A stretch of DNA of 44,389 nt from Alphaproteobacteria bacterium UBA7314. Lineage in GTDB: Bacteria; Pseudomonadota; Alphaproteobacteria; MPNO01; UBA830. The translations under genes and the position numbers were made by a program. The notes beneath the pieces are model-generated. The model ran no database searches. It was not told where the DNA came from and saw nothing but the letters and a program-made list of their open reading frames with translations. The DNA lies in contig DKQG01000015.1 in assembly GCA_002471575.1 (NCBI GenBank), positions 65,919 to 110,307 on the forward strand, written 5' to 3'. Positions within the stretch are counted from its first letter, which is position 1. Each line of letters begins with the position of its first letter. This document shows positions 1 to 8,327 of the stretch, one piece after another.

Positions 1-1
1 C

Positions 2-40
2 CCTGCCGAAGCCAAGGAAAAGCGCGCCAAGTGTGGATGA
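2..40 (+). CDS. possible 3' end of a gene cut by the window edge
   Basis: The first 12 codons in frame 2 read PAEAKEKRAKCG and end at a TGA. The Ala/Lys-rich composition resembles a protein C-terminus. Nothing else can be said, because the body of the gene lies outside the window. The remaining bases up to 170 hold no convincing gene on either strand. Confidence 0.2.
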   Translation, partial: PAEAKEKRAKCG

Positions 41-170
41 CTAATATTTTCGTTCTACCCCATCCAGCGCCGGTGTAGGGGAGCCCCCCCAACAATCAAT
101 CTATTGGCCGCGAATAAGTATGAAATGCCCTAAAATGCACACGCCGCGAAATGGCCCTGGAACGGATTGA

Positions 171-2501
171 TCAAGCCCTTCCTGCCGCCCCCTGGATCGC
201 CTGCCAGACCCGCTGCGGCGTCGCCGGCATGTCGACATGGGTCACGCCCAGTGGTTTCAGCGCATCGACCACGGCGTTGATCGTGGCGGGCAGCGCGCCA
301 GTGGGACCGGATTCGCCGCCGCCCTTGGCGCCGATCAAGTTCGAACCGGTGACAGTCGGCGCGCTAACGATGTCCATCAAGCAGGTGTCGTCGGCGCGCG
401 GCAAGGCATAGTCCAGCAACGAGCCGGAAATCAGCTGCCCTTCTCCGTCGTAAGCGATGTCTTCCATCAGCGCTTGGCCGACCCCCTGCACGATACCGCC
501 GTGCATCTGTGCTTTTAGCAACAGCGGGTTGATCACCGTGCCGACGTCGTCGATGCAGACGAAATTGACCATGTCTGTTTCTCCGGTCTCCGGGTCGATT
601 TCCAGTTCACAGATCTGTACGCCGGTGGGCCAGTTCCAGTATTGCGGCACGAAGGTACCGGTCTCGTTCAGCCCAGGCTCGATCTCGGGCGGCAGCTTCG
701 CGGGCTGGAAGGCCGCGGCAGCGACTTCCAGAGTGGTCATCGCTCGGTCGGTCCCGCGTACGGTGAACACGCCGTCGGCAAAATCAATGTCGCTTTCCGC
801 TGCTTCGAACAGGTGGGCGGCAATTCGGGTCGCTTTTTCGATCGTCTTGTCGCAAGCGAGAGAGACGGCGGAGCCGCCGATCGATATGGACCGAGAATTG
901 AACGTGCCGCGCCCGTAGGTGACGATATCGGTGTCGCCCTGCACGTAACGGATGGTCGTGGGATCGAGCCCCAGCCGGTCGCAGACGATCTGCTTGAAAA
1001 CGGTTTCGTGCCCCTGACCGTGGCTGATCGTGCCCATGATCAGCGTCACCGTGCCCGACGGATCGAACCGCACGCTGCCCGATTCCGGAAACGGCGACGA
1101 GGTCTTCTTCACCGTGTTAGACATGCCGAGCCCCCGCAGTTTGCCGCGCGATGCCGCTTCCGCGCGACGGTCTTCAAATCCGGTATAATCGATGGCGTCG
1201 AGTGCCTTTTCCATGTTGCCGGGGAAATCGCCGCAGTCGTAGGTGAAGCCGAGCGCGTTGGTCCACGGCATCTGGTCCGGCGTCACGCTATTTTTCTGGC
1301 GGATCTCCACCGGATCCATGTTCAGCTCTCGCGCCGCCATATCGATGATGCGCTCGCCTAGATAGGCGGCTTCCGGCGCGCCGGCACCGCGATAGGGATT
1401 GGTCGGTACGGTGTTGGTGAACACGCCCGTGATCGCCACATGCACGGCCGGTGTGCGATAAATACCGGCCAGCGTGCCAAGATTATTGGTCGGCGGGCGC
1501 GGACCGCGAATGGCAAGGTACGCGCCCATCGCCGCCAGAGTTTTCACCCGCAGACCCAGAAAATGCCCGTCCTTGTCCAGCGCCAGCTCGACTTCGCTGA
1601 CATTGTCCCGGCCATGGGTGTCGGACATGAAACCTTCCGACCGGTCGGACCGCCATTTGACGGGTCTTCCCGTGAGGCGCGAGGCCCAGAGCACCAGCAG
1701 CAGTTCATTATAGGTGCCGCCCCGCATGCCGAAGCTGCCGCCGACATCGCCGGGAATCACCCGCACCGCCGTTTCAGGGATATCGAACACCTGGCGCGAA
1801 ATCTGGTAGCGCAGCGGGTGCGGATTCTGCAGGCCGGTGTAAAGCGTGTACCGGTCGCGGCGCGGATCATAATCCCCGAGGCAGCCACGCGGTTCCATCG
1901 CCACCGCCGTTACGCGGTTGTTTATTAGCTTTTGTGAAACGACATGATCGGCTGTGTCGAACGCCGCGGCGACGGCCGCGGCATCGCCCTTTTCCTCAAC
2001 GAATGAAATATTGTCGGGACAATCCGGCCACACCGGCGGCGCGTCCGCCGCGATTGCCTTTTCCAGATGGGCGACCGCCGGCAGCGGTTCGTAGTTGACA
2101 ACGATCATCTCTGCCGCATCGCGTGCCTGCGCCGGCGTTTCCGCCACCACAAACGCCACCGGGTCACCGACCATCTTCACCTGCTCGGCGACCAGCGCCG
2201 GGTGATAGGGATGATAAATAGGCGCACCGTCGGGGCGTTTCTTAGTCGCGTCTTCGCAAGGTAGACTGCCGTAGCGTTCGGCCGCCCAGTCCGAGCCGGT
2301 CAGCACGCGCAGAACACCGGGCGCGGCCTCGGCGGTCGAGATATCCACCGACAGGATATCCGCTTTTGCGTGCGGGGAACGCAGAACATAACCCCAGACC
2401 TGGCCACGCAGGTTGATGTCGTCGAGAAACTCCCCGTCGCCGGTCAATAGTCTTGGATCTTCTTCCCTTAGCACGGACTGGCCGACTGCAAACTCACCCA
2501 T
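171..2501 (-). CDS. xanthine dehydrogenase/CoxL-family molybdopterin-binding subunit
   Basis: This is a molybdenum hydroxylase large subunit of about 776 residues, the usual length for the CoxL/aldehyde oxidase family. The N-terminus has the typical GQSVLREEDPRLLTGDGEF sequence of the alpha/beta hammerhead domain, and the Moco-binding domain follows. The active-site loop reads PYRGAGAPEA, the form II pattern, not the AYRCSFR of true CO dehydrogenase. The catalytic glutamate lies in GGGESG near the C-terminus. I chose the ATG at 2501 because GAAGAG sits just upstream; an upstream TTG at 2537 would add 12 residues without a comparable site. These enzymes normally work with an FAD subunit (CoxM) and a 2Fe-2S subunit (CoxS). 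Neither is encoded next to it here, so partners must be elsewhere. The substrate is unknown; an aldehyde, N-heterocycle or similar compound is likely. Confidence 0.9.
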   Translation of the reverse strand: MGEFAVGQSVLREEDPRLLTGDGEFLDDINLRGQVWGYVLRSPHAKADILSVDISTAEAAPGVLRVLTGSDWAAERYGSLPCEDATKKRPDGAPIYHPYHPALVAEQVKMVGDPVAFVVAETPAQARDAAEMIVVNYEPLPAVAHLEKAIAADAPPVWPDCPDNISFVEEKGDAAAVAAAFDTADHVVSQKLINNRVTAVAMEPRGCLGDYDPRRDRYTLYTGLQNPHPLRYQISRQVFDIPETAVRVIPGDVGGSFGMRGGTYNELLLVLWASRLTGRPVKWRSDRSEGFMSDTHGRDNVSEVELALDKDGHFLGLRVKTLAAMGAYLAIRGPRPPTNNLGTLAGIYRTPAVHVAITGVFTNTVPTNPYRGAGAPEAAYLGERIIDMAARELNMDPVEIRQKNSVTPDQMPWTNALGFTYDCGDFPGNMEKALDAIDYTGFEDRRAEAASRGKLRGLGMSNTVKKTSSPFPESGSVRFDPSGTVTLIMGTISHGQGHETVFKQIVCDRLGLDPTTIRYVQGDTDIVTYGRGTFNSRSISIGGSAVSLACDKTIEKATRIAAHLFEAAESDIDFADGVFTVRGTDRAMTTLEVAAAAFQPAKLPPEIEPGLNETGTFVPQYWNWPTGVQICELEIDPETGETDMVNFVCIDDVGTVINPLLLKAQMHGGIVQGVGQALMEDIAYDGEGQLISGSLLDYALPRADDTCLMDIVSAPTVTGSNLIGAKGGGESGPTGALPATINAVVDALKPLGVTHVDMPATPQRVWQAIQGAAGRA

Positions 2502-2910
2502 TTCGGACGTCTCTTCATATTGCTGTACCGCCGCCAAGATAGCGGTTCGAACCTTTCGGTGTCGATCCCGGTCAGGTAACGTTCTGTTCGTACAGGAAAC
2601 GGAAAGTTACCCTATGACCCCTCCTTCCGTCGACACGATGAGCTATTCCATGTTCTCGGTCTGCGATCACCACCGGTCTATGCGGTGGACCGGCAATCAG
2701 CTGCTGGAATAACTGTCATAGAGAATTGCAGCCGCCGATCCATATCGCAGTGATCCGGCGAGAAGCGACCTATTACGTGGGTGAGAAGAACAACGTCGTG
2801 ATCAGGGTGCTCTACGGGACGGTCGAGGAGCTGGAGGAAATCGGCGGGCTAGTCGGCGATTATGCGAAGGGCCGGGAGGGGGAGCGAGTCGGAACCGCCG
2901 ATAAAAAAGC
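2502..2910. other. intergenic region with one weak short ORF
   Basis: About 400 bases separate two minus-strand genes. The only open frame of note runs 2726-2914 on the plus strand. It starts with TTG, has 62 codons, and contains stretches such as YYVGEKNNVVIRVLYG and EELEEIGGLVGDYAKGREG that look protein-like. It has no good ribosome binding site and overlaps the end of the next gene, so it may be a gene fragment. No clear promoter or terminator was seen. Confidence 0.3.
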
Positions 2911-3918
2911 TTAGCCTGCCTGCTGCATCCGCCTCGGCTGGGTCATTGCATCGGCCAGCAGTTCGAACGACCGCACCCTCGCATCGTGATCCCAGATCGC
3001 GGCGGCGACGATCAGCTCGTCTGCGCCGGTCTGTTCGATCAGGGGGGCGAGCTTTTTGGCAATCGTGTCCGACGATCCGTAAAAAGAACAAGCGAGCATC
3101 GACGATGCTTGCGCCTTTTCCTCGGGCGACCAGAATTCATCAATATTGTCGATCGGTTTCGGCAGCTTGCCGCGCGTGCCCCGAAGCATTCGGGTAGAAT
3201 TCTGCTGCGGCGAGGTAAACAGGCGTTTCGCCTCTTCCTCGGTGTCGGCAACGATAGCGTTGCAGCCGACCATCACATAAGGCTCGGCCAGCTGTTCCGA
3301 CGGTTCGAACCGCTCGCGATAGATTTCTACCGCCTGCAACAGGGCCTGTGGCGCAAAGTGTGACGCGAAGGCGTAAGGCAGGCCCAGCATGGCGGCCAAC
3401 TGCGCACCGAACAGACTGGAGCCTAGAATATAGAGTGGCAGGTTGGTGTCTTCCCCAGGGATCGCGTGCAGCCACTGGTTTTCCTGTGGCGGGCCGAGCA
3501 GCGCGCGCAGCTCGACCACGTCCTGCGGGAAGCGTTCAGAGGATTCCGGCCCGCGGCGCAGTGCCTGCCAGGTGCGCGGGTCTGTGCCGGGCGCCCGTCC
3601 CAGACCGATATCGATACGCCCAGGAAACAGAGTCGCGAGGGTACCGAACTGTTCGGCAATAACCATGGGCGAGTGGTTGGGCAGCATGATCCCGCCGGAC
3701 CCGACGCGGATCGTGCTGGTACCGCCAGCGACGTGGCAGATGCAGACCGCCGTCGCTGCGCTGGCAATGCCAGACAGATTGTGGTGCTCCGCCAGCCAGT
3801 AGCGGGTGTAACCGGCGGCCTCAGCATGCTGCGCGAGGTCGAGGGCATTGGCGAGCGCATCGGCGGGCGTGAGTCCTTCACCGATATTCGCGAGATCGAG
3901 TACGGAAAGCTGAACCAT
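2911..3918 (-). CDS. LLM-class flavin-dependent oxidoreductase (YhbW/MsnO8-like)
   Basis: This is a 335-residue protein of the bacterial luciferase-like monooxygenase superfamily, a TIM barrel using FMNH2 supplied by a separate reductase. Diagnostic runs are RYWLAEHHN (about residues 39-47), GSGGIMLPNHSPMVIAEQFG and FPGRIDIGLGRAPGTDP, which together are characteristic of the YhbW/MsnO8 subgroup. The ATG at 3918 is followed directly by VQLSVLDLANIGEG, the usual N-terminus, so the start is secure. It stands alone on the minus strand, about 130 bases upstream of dctM, with no obvious operon partner. YhbW itself has no firmly known physiological substrate, so none is proposed. Confidence 0.9.
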   Translation of the reverse strand: MVQLSVLDLANIGEGLTPADALANALDLAQHAEAAGYTRYWLAEHHNLSGIASAATAVCICHVAGGTSTIRVGSGGIMLPNHSPMVIAEQFGTLATLFPGRIDIGLGRAPGTDPRTWQALRRGPESSERFPQDVVELRALLGPPQENQWLHAIPGEDTNLPLYILGSSLFGAQLAAMLGLPYAFASHFAPQALLQAVEIYRERFEPSEQLAEPYVMVGCNAIVADTEEEAKRLFTSPQQNSTRMLRGTRGKLPKPIDNIDEFWSPEEKAQASSMLACSFYGSSDTIAKKLAPLIEQTGADELIVAAAIWDHDARVRSFELLADAMTQPRRMQQAG

Positions 3919-4046
3919 CTTGTTAGACTAGCGCATGCGGGAAATCGTCTCCACTCAACAAATCGCTTGCCCGAAGGCGCAGCGAACCGCGGAGATCATT
4001 GCTGGACGGATTACTGTTCGATCTAGTTTTACCAGAAACCAACACG

Positions 4047-5357
4047 TCAGATTAGTGATGGCAGGAAGGTCACCAACGGCGGGAAAGCCGCCAGCGCCAC
4101 CATGCCGAGTAGGAACAGTGCAACGAACGGCCACGCGGCGTTGAAAGCCTCGGAAATCGTCACCCGGTCAGCTGCCCCCTGGAACGCAAATATCACGTAA
4201 CCGAAGGGCGGCGATATGCCGCCCACCGTGACGTTTAGCAGCATGATCAGCCAGAACCAGACGGGATCGAATCCCAGCGTGCCCAGTAGCGGCTGGTAGA
4301 TAGGGATGACCACCAACATCAGCGCGATCTGGTCGATAAACATGCACAGGATAAAGGGAATTAGCATCATGACGAACAGCATGATCATCGGAGACCAGTC
4401 GAGAGAGACGATCAGATTCGTCAATTCCGTAGTAGCGCCGGTAAACGCCAGCAACTGGCTGAACATGCGTGATGACGCCATAATCAGCAGGATCATGCTG
4501 GTGATGAAGGCCGACGTCCCGAGCGAATCCACGATCATGGAAAAACTCAGCCGACGATAATAAGCGGCGGTTATTAGCGACGCCAGCACGCCGGTCGCGG
4601 CCGCTTCCGACGGGGTAGCAATGCCGAACATGATGAAGCCCATGACCGAGAAAATAATCAGGCCAAACGGCAGACAGCTTGCGACCGCACGTAGCTTATC
4701 GGCGGTGCTGACCCGTTCGACTTCGTCGTCTGCATCATCGGGCGCAAGGGCCGGATTCAGCCTCACCCTGACCATGGTGTATATCAGGAACAATCCCGCC
4801 AGCAGCAGACCTGGAATGATCCCACCGATCAGCAATCCGGCAATCGACGTGTTCGACAGCGTTCCGATGACGATAGCGAGAACGCTGGGAGGGATAATCG
4901 GCGCTAGGCTTGCGCCAGCCAGCATTGTTCCTATGGAGAGCTTTGTGTCGTAGCCCCTATTGCGCATGGTGGGGAAAAGCGTTCGCGCCAACATTGCCGC
5001 TACCGCCATCCCGGAACCCGATAATGCACCGAATACGGTGGAGAGTGAGATGGTAAGCACATACTGCCGACCTTTCATCCGACCCACCAACTTATCGACA
5101 GCGTCAAATAGGATATCGACCGAACCAGACCTAAACAAAATTTCCGCCATCAGCACAAAAAGCGGGATTGTCGCCAGGTCAGCATAATTCGCGGTATCAA
5201 AGATAGAATTTGCCACCATACCAAAGGCGGCAGGGCCAAGGAAAATTGCCACACCGGCAAGATTAATTACAAGAAACGCGACGAATAAAGGCGCACCGGT
5301 CAGGAAGGCTGCCATTAGCAATAATAGCGTCGTTATAAGCGTTGCTTCCCAACCCAT
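4047..5357 (-). CDS. dctM: TRAP transporter large permease DctM
   Basis: This 436-residue integral membrane protein is the DctM/SiaM-type large subunit of a tripartite ATP-independent periplasmic transporter. It drives solute uptake with a sodium or proton gradient. The sequence is an array of hydrophobic helices and contains the family signature around GASLAPIIPPSVLAIVIGT, the loop motif GIATPSEAAATG and, near the C-terminus, GGISPPFGYVIF. Its length is normal (about 425-440). It lies two bases downstream of dctQ, so it is co-transcribed and probably translationally coupled. The substrate is set mainly by the neighbouring DctP and cannot be read from this subunit. By eye the local DNA is richer in A/T runs than the flanking genes. 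Confidence 0.95.
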   Translation of the reverse strand: MGWEATLITTLLLLMAAFLTGAPLFVAFLVINLAGVAIFLGPAAFGMVANSIFDTANYADLATIPLFVLMAEILFRSGSVDILFDAVDKLVGRMKGRQYVLTISLSTVFGALSGSGMAVAAMLARTLFPTMRNRGYDTKLSIGTMLAGASLAPIIPPSVLAIVIGTLSNTSIAGLLIGGIIPGLLLAGLFLIYTMVRVRLNPALAPDDADDEVERVSTADKLRAVASCLPFGLIIFSVMGFIMFGIATPSEAAATGVLASLITAAYYRRLSFSMIVDSLGTSAFITSMILLIMASSRMFSQLLAFTGATTELTNLIVSLDWSPMIMLFVMMLIPFILCMFIDQIALMLVVIPIYQPLLGTLGFDPVWFWLIMLLNVTVGGISPPFGYVIFAFQGAADRVTISEAFNAAWPFVALFLLGMVALAAFPPLVTFLPSLI

Positions 5358-5359
5358 TG

Positions 5360-5887
5360 TCAGCCTTCTCCAAATCCACCAAGGGCACCCGCCGCTGCAG
5401 GATCAATTCTACGCCAGTCGAGCATACGCACGAAATGGAGTGTAGAGCTGGCAAAACCAAATGGAATAACCCAAGAAATCAGATACTTTGGCACGGGTTC
5501 AACTGCCATAATGTGTACATCATTTACCCACTGGCGCAGCGTTTCCCCGCCCGTAATCCAAGTTGCCAAAGCACAAGCCAAGGTGCCGAGAAGATATGTG
5601 AACCAAACGGCCGGCCGTACGGCCGGTTTGGGAAGGATATCGAAGATCAATGCAACTGCAACGTGCCCTTTTTTCCAAGTAACATAGGGCATCATTAAAA
5701 AGGTGCCTGCACAGAGCGAATAAGAGACAGCCTCACTAGCCCACCACTGCGGCGCATTGAAGAAATAACGCGCAAAAACCTCTATAATGTAGGCGCCAAA
5801 AATCACGGCCAAAGCCAAGCATCCAAGGTAATAACCGGCAGTGGTAAGGTGATCATGCCACCGGGTCGCGATCGAGAATGGGTTCAT
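5360..5887 (-). CDS. dctQ: TRAP transporter small permease DctQ
   Basis: A four-helix membrane protein of about 175 residues, the DctQ subunit that pairs with DctM. Helix-rich segments include AGYYLGCLALAVIFGAYIIE and SLCAGTFLMMPYVTWKKGH; the second contains the conserved W-K-x-G-H-V motif of the family. The ATG at 5887 (MNPFSIATRW) is preferred over an in-frame TTG at 5899. The Shine-Dalgarno site is weak, which fits coupling to upstream translation. It sits between dctP and dctM, in the usual P-Q-M order, and is separated from dctP by a 90-base spacer with a strong hairpin. Confidence 0.93.
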   Translation of the reverse strand: MNPFSIATRWHDHLTTAGYYLGCLALAVIFGAYIIEVFARYFFNAPQWWASEAVSYSLCAGTFLMMPYVTWKKGHVAVALIFDILPKPAVRPAVWFTYLLGTLACALATWITGGETLRQWVNDVHIMAVEPVPKYLISWVIPFGFASSTLHFVRMLDWRRIDPAAAGALGGFGEG

Positions 5888-5928
5888 AACGAAGCGCAAA
5901 ATTTCTTATTTTAATTCGCAGAAGGAAC

Positions 5929-5954
5929 ACCTCGGCGGCCTTAGCCGCCGAGGT
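5929..5954 (-). terminator. dctP/dctQ intergenic hairpin
   Basis: A perfect inverted repeat: ACCTCGGCGGC (5929-5939), a 4-base CTTA loop, and GCCGCCGAGGT (5944-5954). Eleven G/C-rich pairs form in RNA from either strand. On the minus strand it lies just after the dctP stop. No U-run follows directly, so it is more likely an mRNA-stabilising or partial attenuation structure than a full terminator. Such a structure would favour excess DctP over DctQM. Confidence 0.6.
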
Positions 5955-5977
5955 AGCTCATTGAGCGGCAGCAAAAA

Positions 5978-6961
5978 TCAGGGAGAGATCCCAGCTTTTT
6001 TAGCCAAGTCCCGCATCTTTTTTGCGTCATCACCGCAACACTTTTCGCCGAGAGCCCACAAACTGTCGGAAAAGGCTTTCTTCATTGCAGCGACTTTATC
6101 CGCCGGGATCTGAGTTATTTTTACCCCGAGCTGTGCAAGTTTAGCATCCTCCTGAGCCTGCAATTTGTCCCCAATCCAAGGCATTTGAAGCTCTGTCATC
6201 TCACCAGCAGCCAACAGGATGCCTTTTTCCTCGGCATTTAGCTTTTTCCAGCTATTCATATTAATGAGGATAGGCAACGTCGAGGTCCCGAAGGTCGGAC
6301 GCACCTTATATTTAGCAACCTCGAAATGCTTCATGCTGAGCATACCGGCTGCAGGCCATGCAGCGCCATCAACAACCCCTTTTTCGAGCGCGGAATAAAC
6401 CTGTGAACCCGGCATTACGACTGGTTCACCGCCGAAAAGCTTGATAACGCCGTGGTAAGTCTGAGTGCCACGAATTTTTCGGCCGTCCCAAGACCCCCCC
6501 TTAATTGGGTCTTTCAGGAAGATGTGATAACCAGCTGTGCTGCTCGGAGAAATTGCGAGAAGCTTGAGTGAATGGGTTTTCTGATAAAATTTGTCTAACG
6601 AGTCCCAGACACCAGACGACCGTTTCCCTACTGGGTCAGCGGTCATGGCATCAGCGATGGCGGCTAGGCCTTTTGAACCGACGTGGTAGACGCCATGGGT
6701 GAATAGAATGTCGAACACACCAGACTTTACAGGCTGGAGCTGTTCAAACGGAGGAACAACCTCCGGGCCACTGATTCTTAAATTTACCTTGTCGCCGCCG
6801 ACTTTAGCGACATTTTTGACGAATGTGTCTAGCACCACATATGTGGGCCAAATGTTCTTGTTCCAACTCGCGAGCACCTTCAAATTCGCAGCCGAAACTG
6901 AAGTGGCTGTCATCATGACACCCGCCGCGAGTGCCGAGGTTAGTACCGATCGCAGTTTCAT
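5978..6961 (-). CDS. dctP: TRAP transporter substrate-binding protein DctP
   Basis: This is a periplasmic solute receptor of about 327 residues. The start at 6961 (MKLRSVLTSALAAGV) is chosen because AAAGGA lies seven bases upstream and a Sec signal peptide follows, with cleavage predicted after SVSA. A longer frame to 7021 would place 20 charged residues before the signal. The mature protein carries the DctP fold with the DGRKIRGTQTYHG segment, which normally supplies the arginine that binds a substrate carboxylate, and VDGAAWPAAGM in the ligand pocket. It is the first gene of dctPQM. A Cys-Cys pair near the C-terminus (EKCCGDD) is unusual. An organic acid is the likely ligand; its identity is not readable. 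Confidence 0.93.
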   Translation of the reverse strand: MKLRSVLTSALAAGVMMTATSVSAANLKVLASWNKNIWPTYVVLDTFVKNVAKVGGDKVNLRISGPEVVPPFEQLQPVKSGVFDILFTHGVYHVGSKGLAAIADAMTADPVGKRSSGVWDSLDKFYQKTHSLKLLAISPSSTAGYHIFLKDPIKGGSWDGRKIRGTQTYHGVIKLFGGEPVVMPGSQVYSALEKGVVDGAAWPAAGMLSMKHFEVAKYKVRPTFGTSTLPILINMNSWKKLNAEEKGILLAAGEMTELQMPWIGDKLQAQEDAKLAQLGVKITQIPADKVAAMKKAFSDSLWALGEKCCGDDAKKMRDLAKKAGISP

Positions 6962-7330
6962 TGCTTTAGTCCTTTCTGTATATTGCTCCCTTGGGTCGTA
7001 CCGTTCTTCGTTGACCACCAATCATGGTAACCATATTGCGTCTTTCCGCAACAGTCCTGTGTTGATGAGGCACTCGGGCAGGGTGCTTTCGTCCGCCGGC
7101 AAACGCGAATTGACCTAGCGAAAAATGCTATTCTGATAATACAAAGTCGCATCAATTTGCTGAACTGACCCAGAAAACCGAGAATACCGGGCCCCCGGGA
7201 AATGCAGGGTTACAACCCCTCCGACGCCCCCGCGGAGCAGCCACGCGCGTCGATATGCTCCCCAAAATTACTGTCGGGTCGATGTTAGATGTTCAATTGT
7301 ATGACCCAACTACCGGAGCATGTTTTTTGG
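6962..7330. other. intergenic region upstream of dctP
   Basis: About 370 bases with no convincing ORF. It must hold the promoter of dctPQM, since the next gene upstream on the minus strand ends at 7331. The DNA is mixed: A/T-rich near 7110-7170 and very G/C-rich near 7190-7240. I could not define a -35/-10 pair with confidence. Confidence 0.4.
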
Positions 7331-8194
7331 TCAGAGAATATTCAGAGGAACCTTGATGTAGGACGTGCCGTTTTCCTCGGCCGGGGGGGAGTTGCCGGCG
7401 CGCATGTTCACCTGCACGGCCGGGACGATCAGGCGCGGGAGGCCGAGGGTGGCGTCGCGGTCGCGACGCATTTGGACATAGTCGTGTTCTAGCGTTCCGC
7501 CACCGATATGGATATTGTTTTCGCGCTGCTCGCCGACGGTGGTTTCCCACGCGAAATCGCGCGTACCACCAGCGCCGTAATCGTGGCATACGAACAGGCG
7601 CATGTCGTCCGGCAGGGAGATGATTTTCTGCAGGGATTCGAAAAGTTGCTTGGCGTCGCCACCAGGAAAATCGCAGCGCGCGGTTCCAGAATCCGGCATG
7701 AACATGGTATCGCCGACGAAGCAGGAATCGCCGATAACATAGGTGACGCAGGCGGGCGTGTGGCCCGGGGTCGCGATCACCTTCGCCTCGATATTGCCGA
7801 TCCTAAACTTGGCGCCGTCCGCAAACAGCTGATCGAACGGCGCAACGTCGACGTCCATCACATCGGCGGCGTTAAAAAGCTTGCCGAACGTCGCGCGGAC
7901 GACGGCGATTCCGGCGCCGATCCCAGTTTTGCCGCCCAGCTTTTCCTTCAGCCAGACCGAGGCCGTCAGGTGATCGGCATGGACATGGGTTTCGATGATC
8001 CAGTCGACGGTCAGATTGTTCGCCGACACATGCCCGGCGATCTTTTCTGCGCTGTCGGTCGCCGTGCGGCCCGACACGGGGTCGAAATCCAGCACCGGAT
8101 CGATGACCGCGGCGTGTCCGGTTTCCGGATCGCTGACGACGTAGGACGCCGAGTTGGTCTTGTTGTCGAAAAAACACACCACGTCGGGGGACAT
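7331..8194 (-). CDS. MBL-fold persulfide dioxygenase (ETHE1/Blh-like)
   Basis: A 287-residue metallo-beta-lactamase-fold protein of the persulfide dioxygenase/Blh group. These enzymes bind one Fe(II) and oxidise glutathione persulfide with O2 to glutathione and sulfite in the cytoplasm. Metal-site motifs are in order: THVHADHL (His70, His72, Asp74, His75), TPGHTPACV (His145), GDTMF (Asp162) and VCHDYG (His204). TARCDFPGGD is typical of this subgroup and not of glyoxalase II. The ATG at 8194 follows AGGAG at good spacing. It is divergent from soeABC, whose product would consume the sulfite formed here. This placement strongly supports the functional call. Confidence 0.9.
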   Translation of the reverse strand: MSPDVVCFFDNKTNSASYVVSDPETGHAAVIDPVLDFDPVSGRTATDSAEKIAGHVSANNLTVDWIIETHVHADHLTASVWLKEKLGGKTGIGAGIAVVRATFGKLFNAADVMDVDVAPFDQLFADGAKFRIGNIEAKVIATPGHTPACVTYVIGDSCFVGDTMFMPDSGTARCDFPGGDAKQLFESLQKIISLPDDMRLFVCHDYGAGGTRDFAWETTVGEQRENNIHIGGGTLEHDYVQMRRDRDATLGLPRLIVPAVQVNMRAGNSPPAEENGTSYIKVPLNIL

Positions 8195-8327
8195 GACGGC
8201 TCCTGTTTCTGTAATAAACCTTTTTTTCCCCGAAGAACGTTACCAAGAATCAAGTGCTATGTGTAACACCGCTAGGGGTATGATTTTTCCGCATGGCGCG
8301 GTTTGACCGAATGCAGCTTGTGTCTTA
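8195..8327. promoter_or_regulatory. divergent control region between pdo and soeABC
   Basis: 133 bases separate the two divergent starts, so promoters for both must lie here or within the first bases of soeA. The region is locally A/T-rich (a run of seven T at about 8220) compared with the flanking genes. The Shine-Dalgarno AGGAG of the persulfide dioxygenase gene is at the left edge. No clear palindromic operator was found. Confidence 0.4.

Noticed and set aside
171..2537. TTG start at 2537 for the molybdenum hydroxylase and identity as true CO dehydrogenase
   Set aside because: ATG 2501 has a better ribosome site, and the active-site loop is PYRGAGA, not AYRCSFR.
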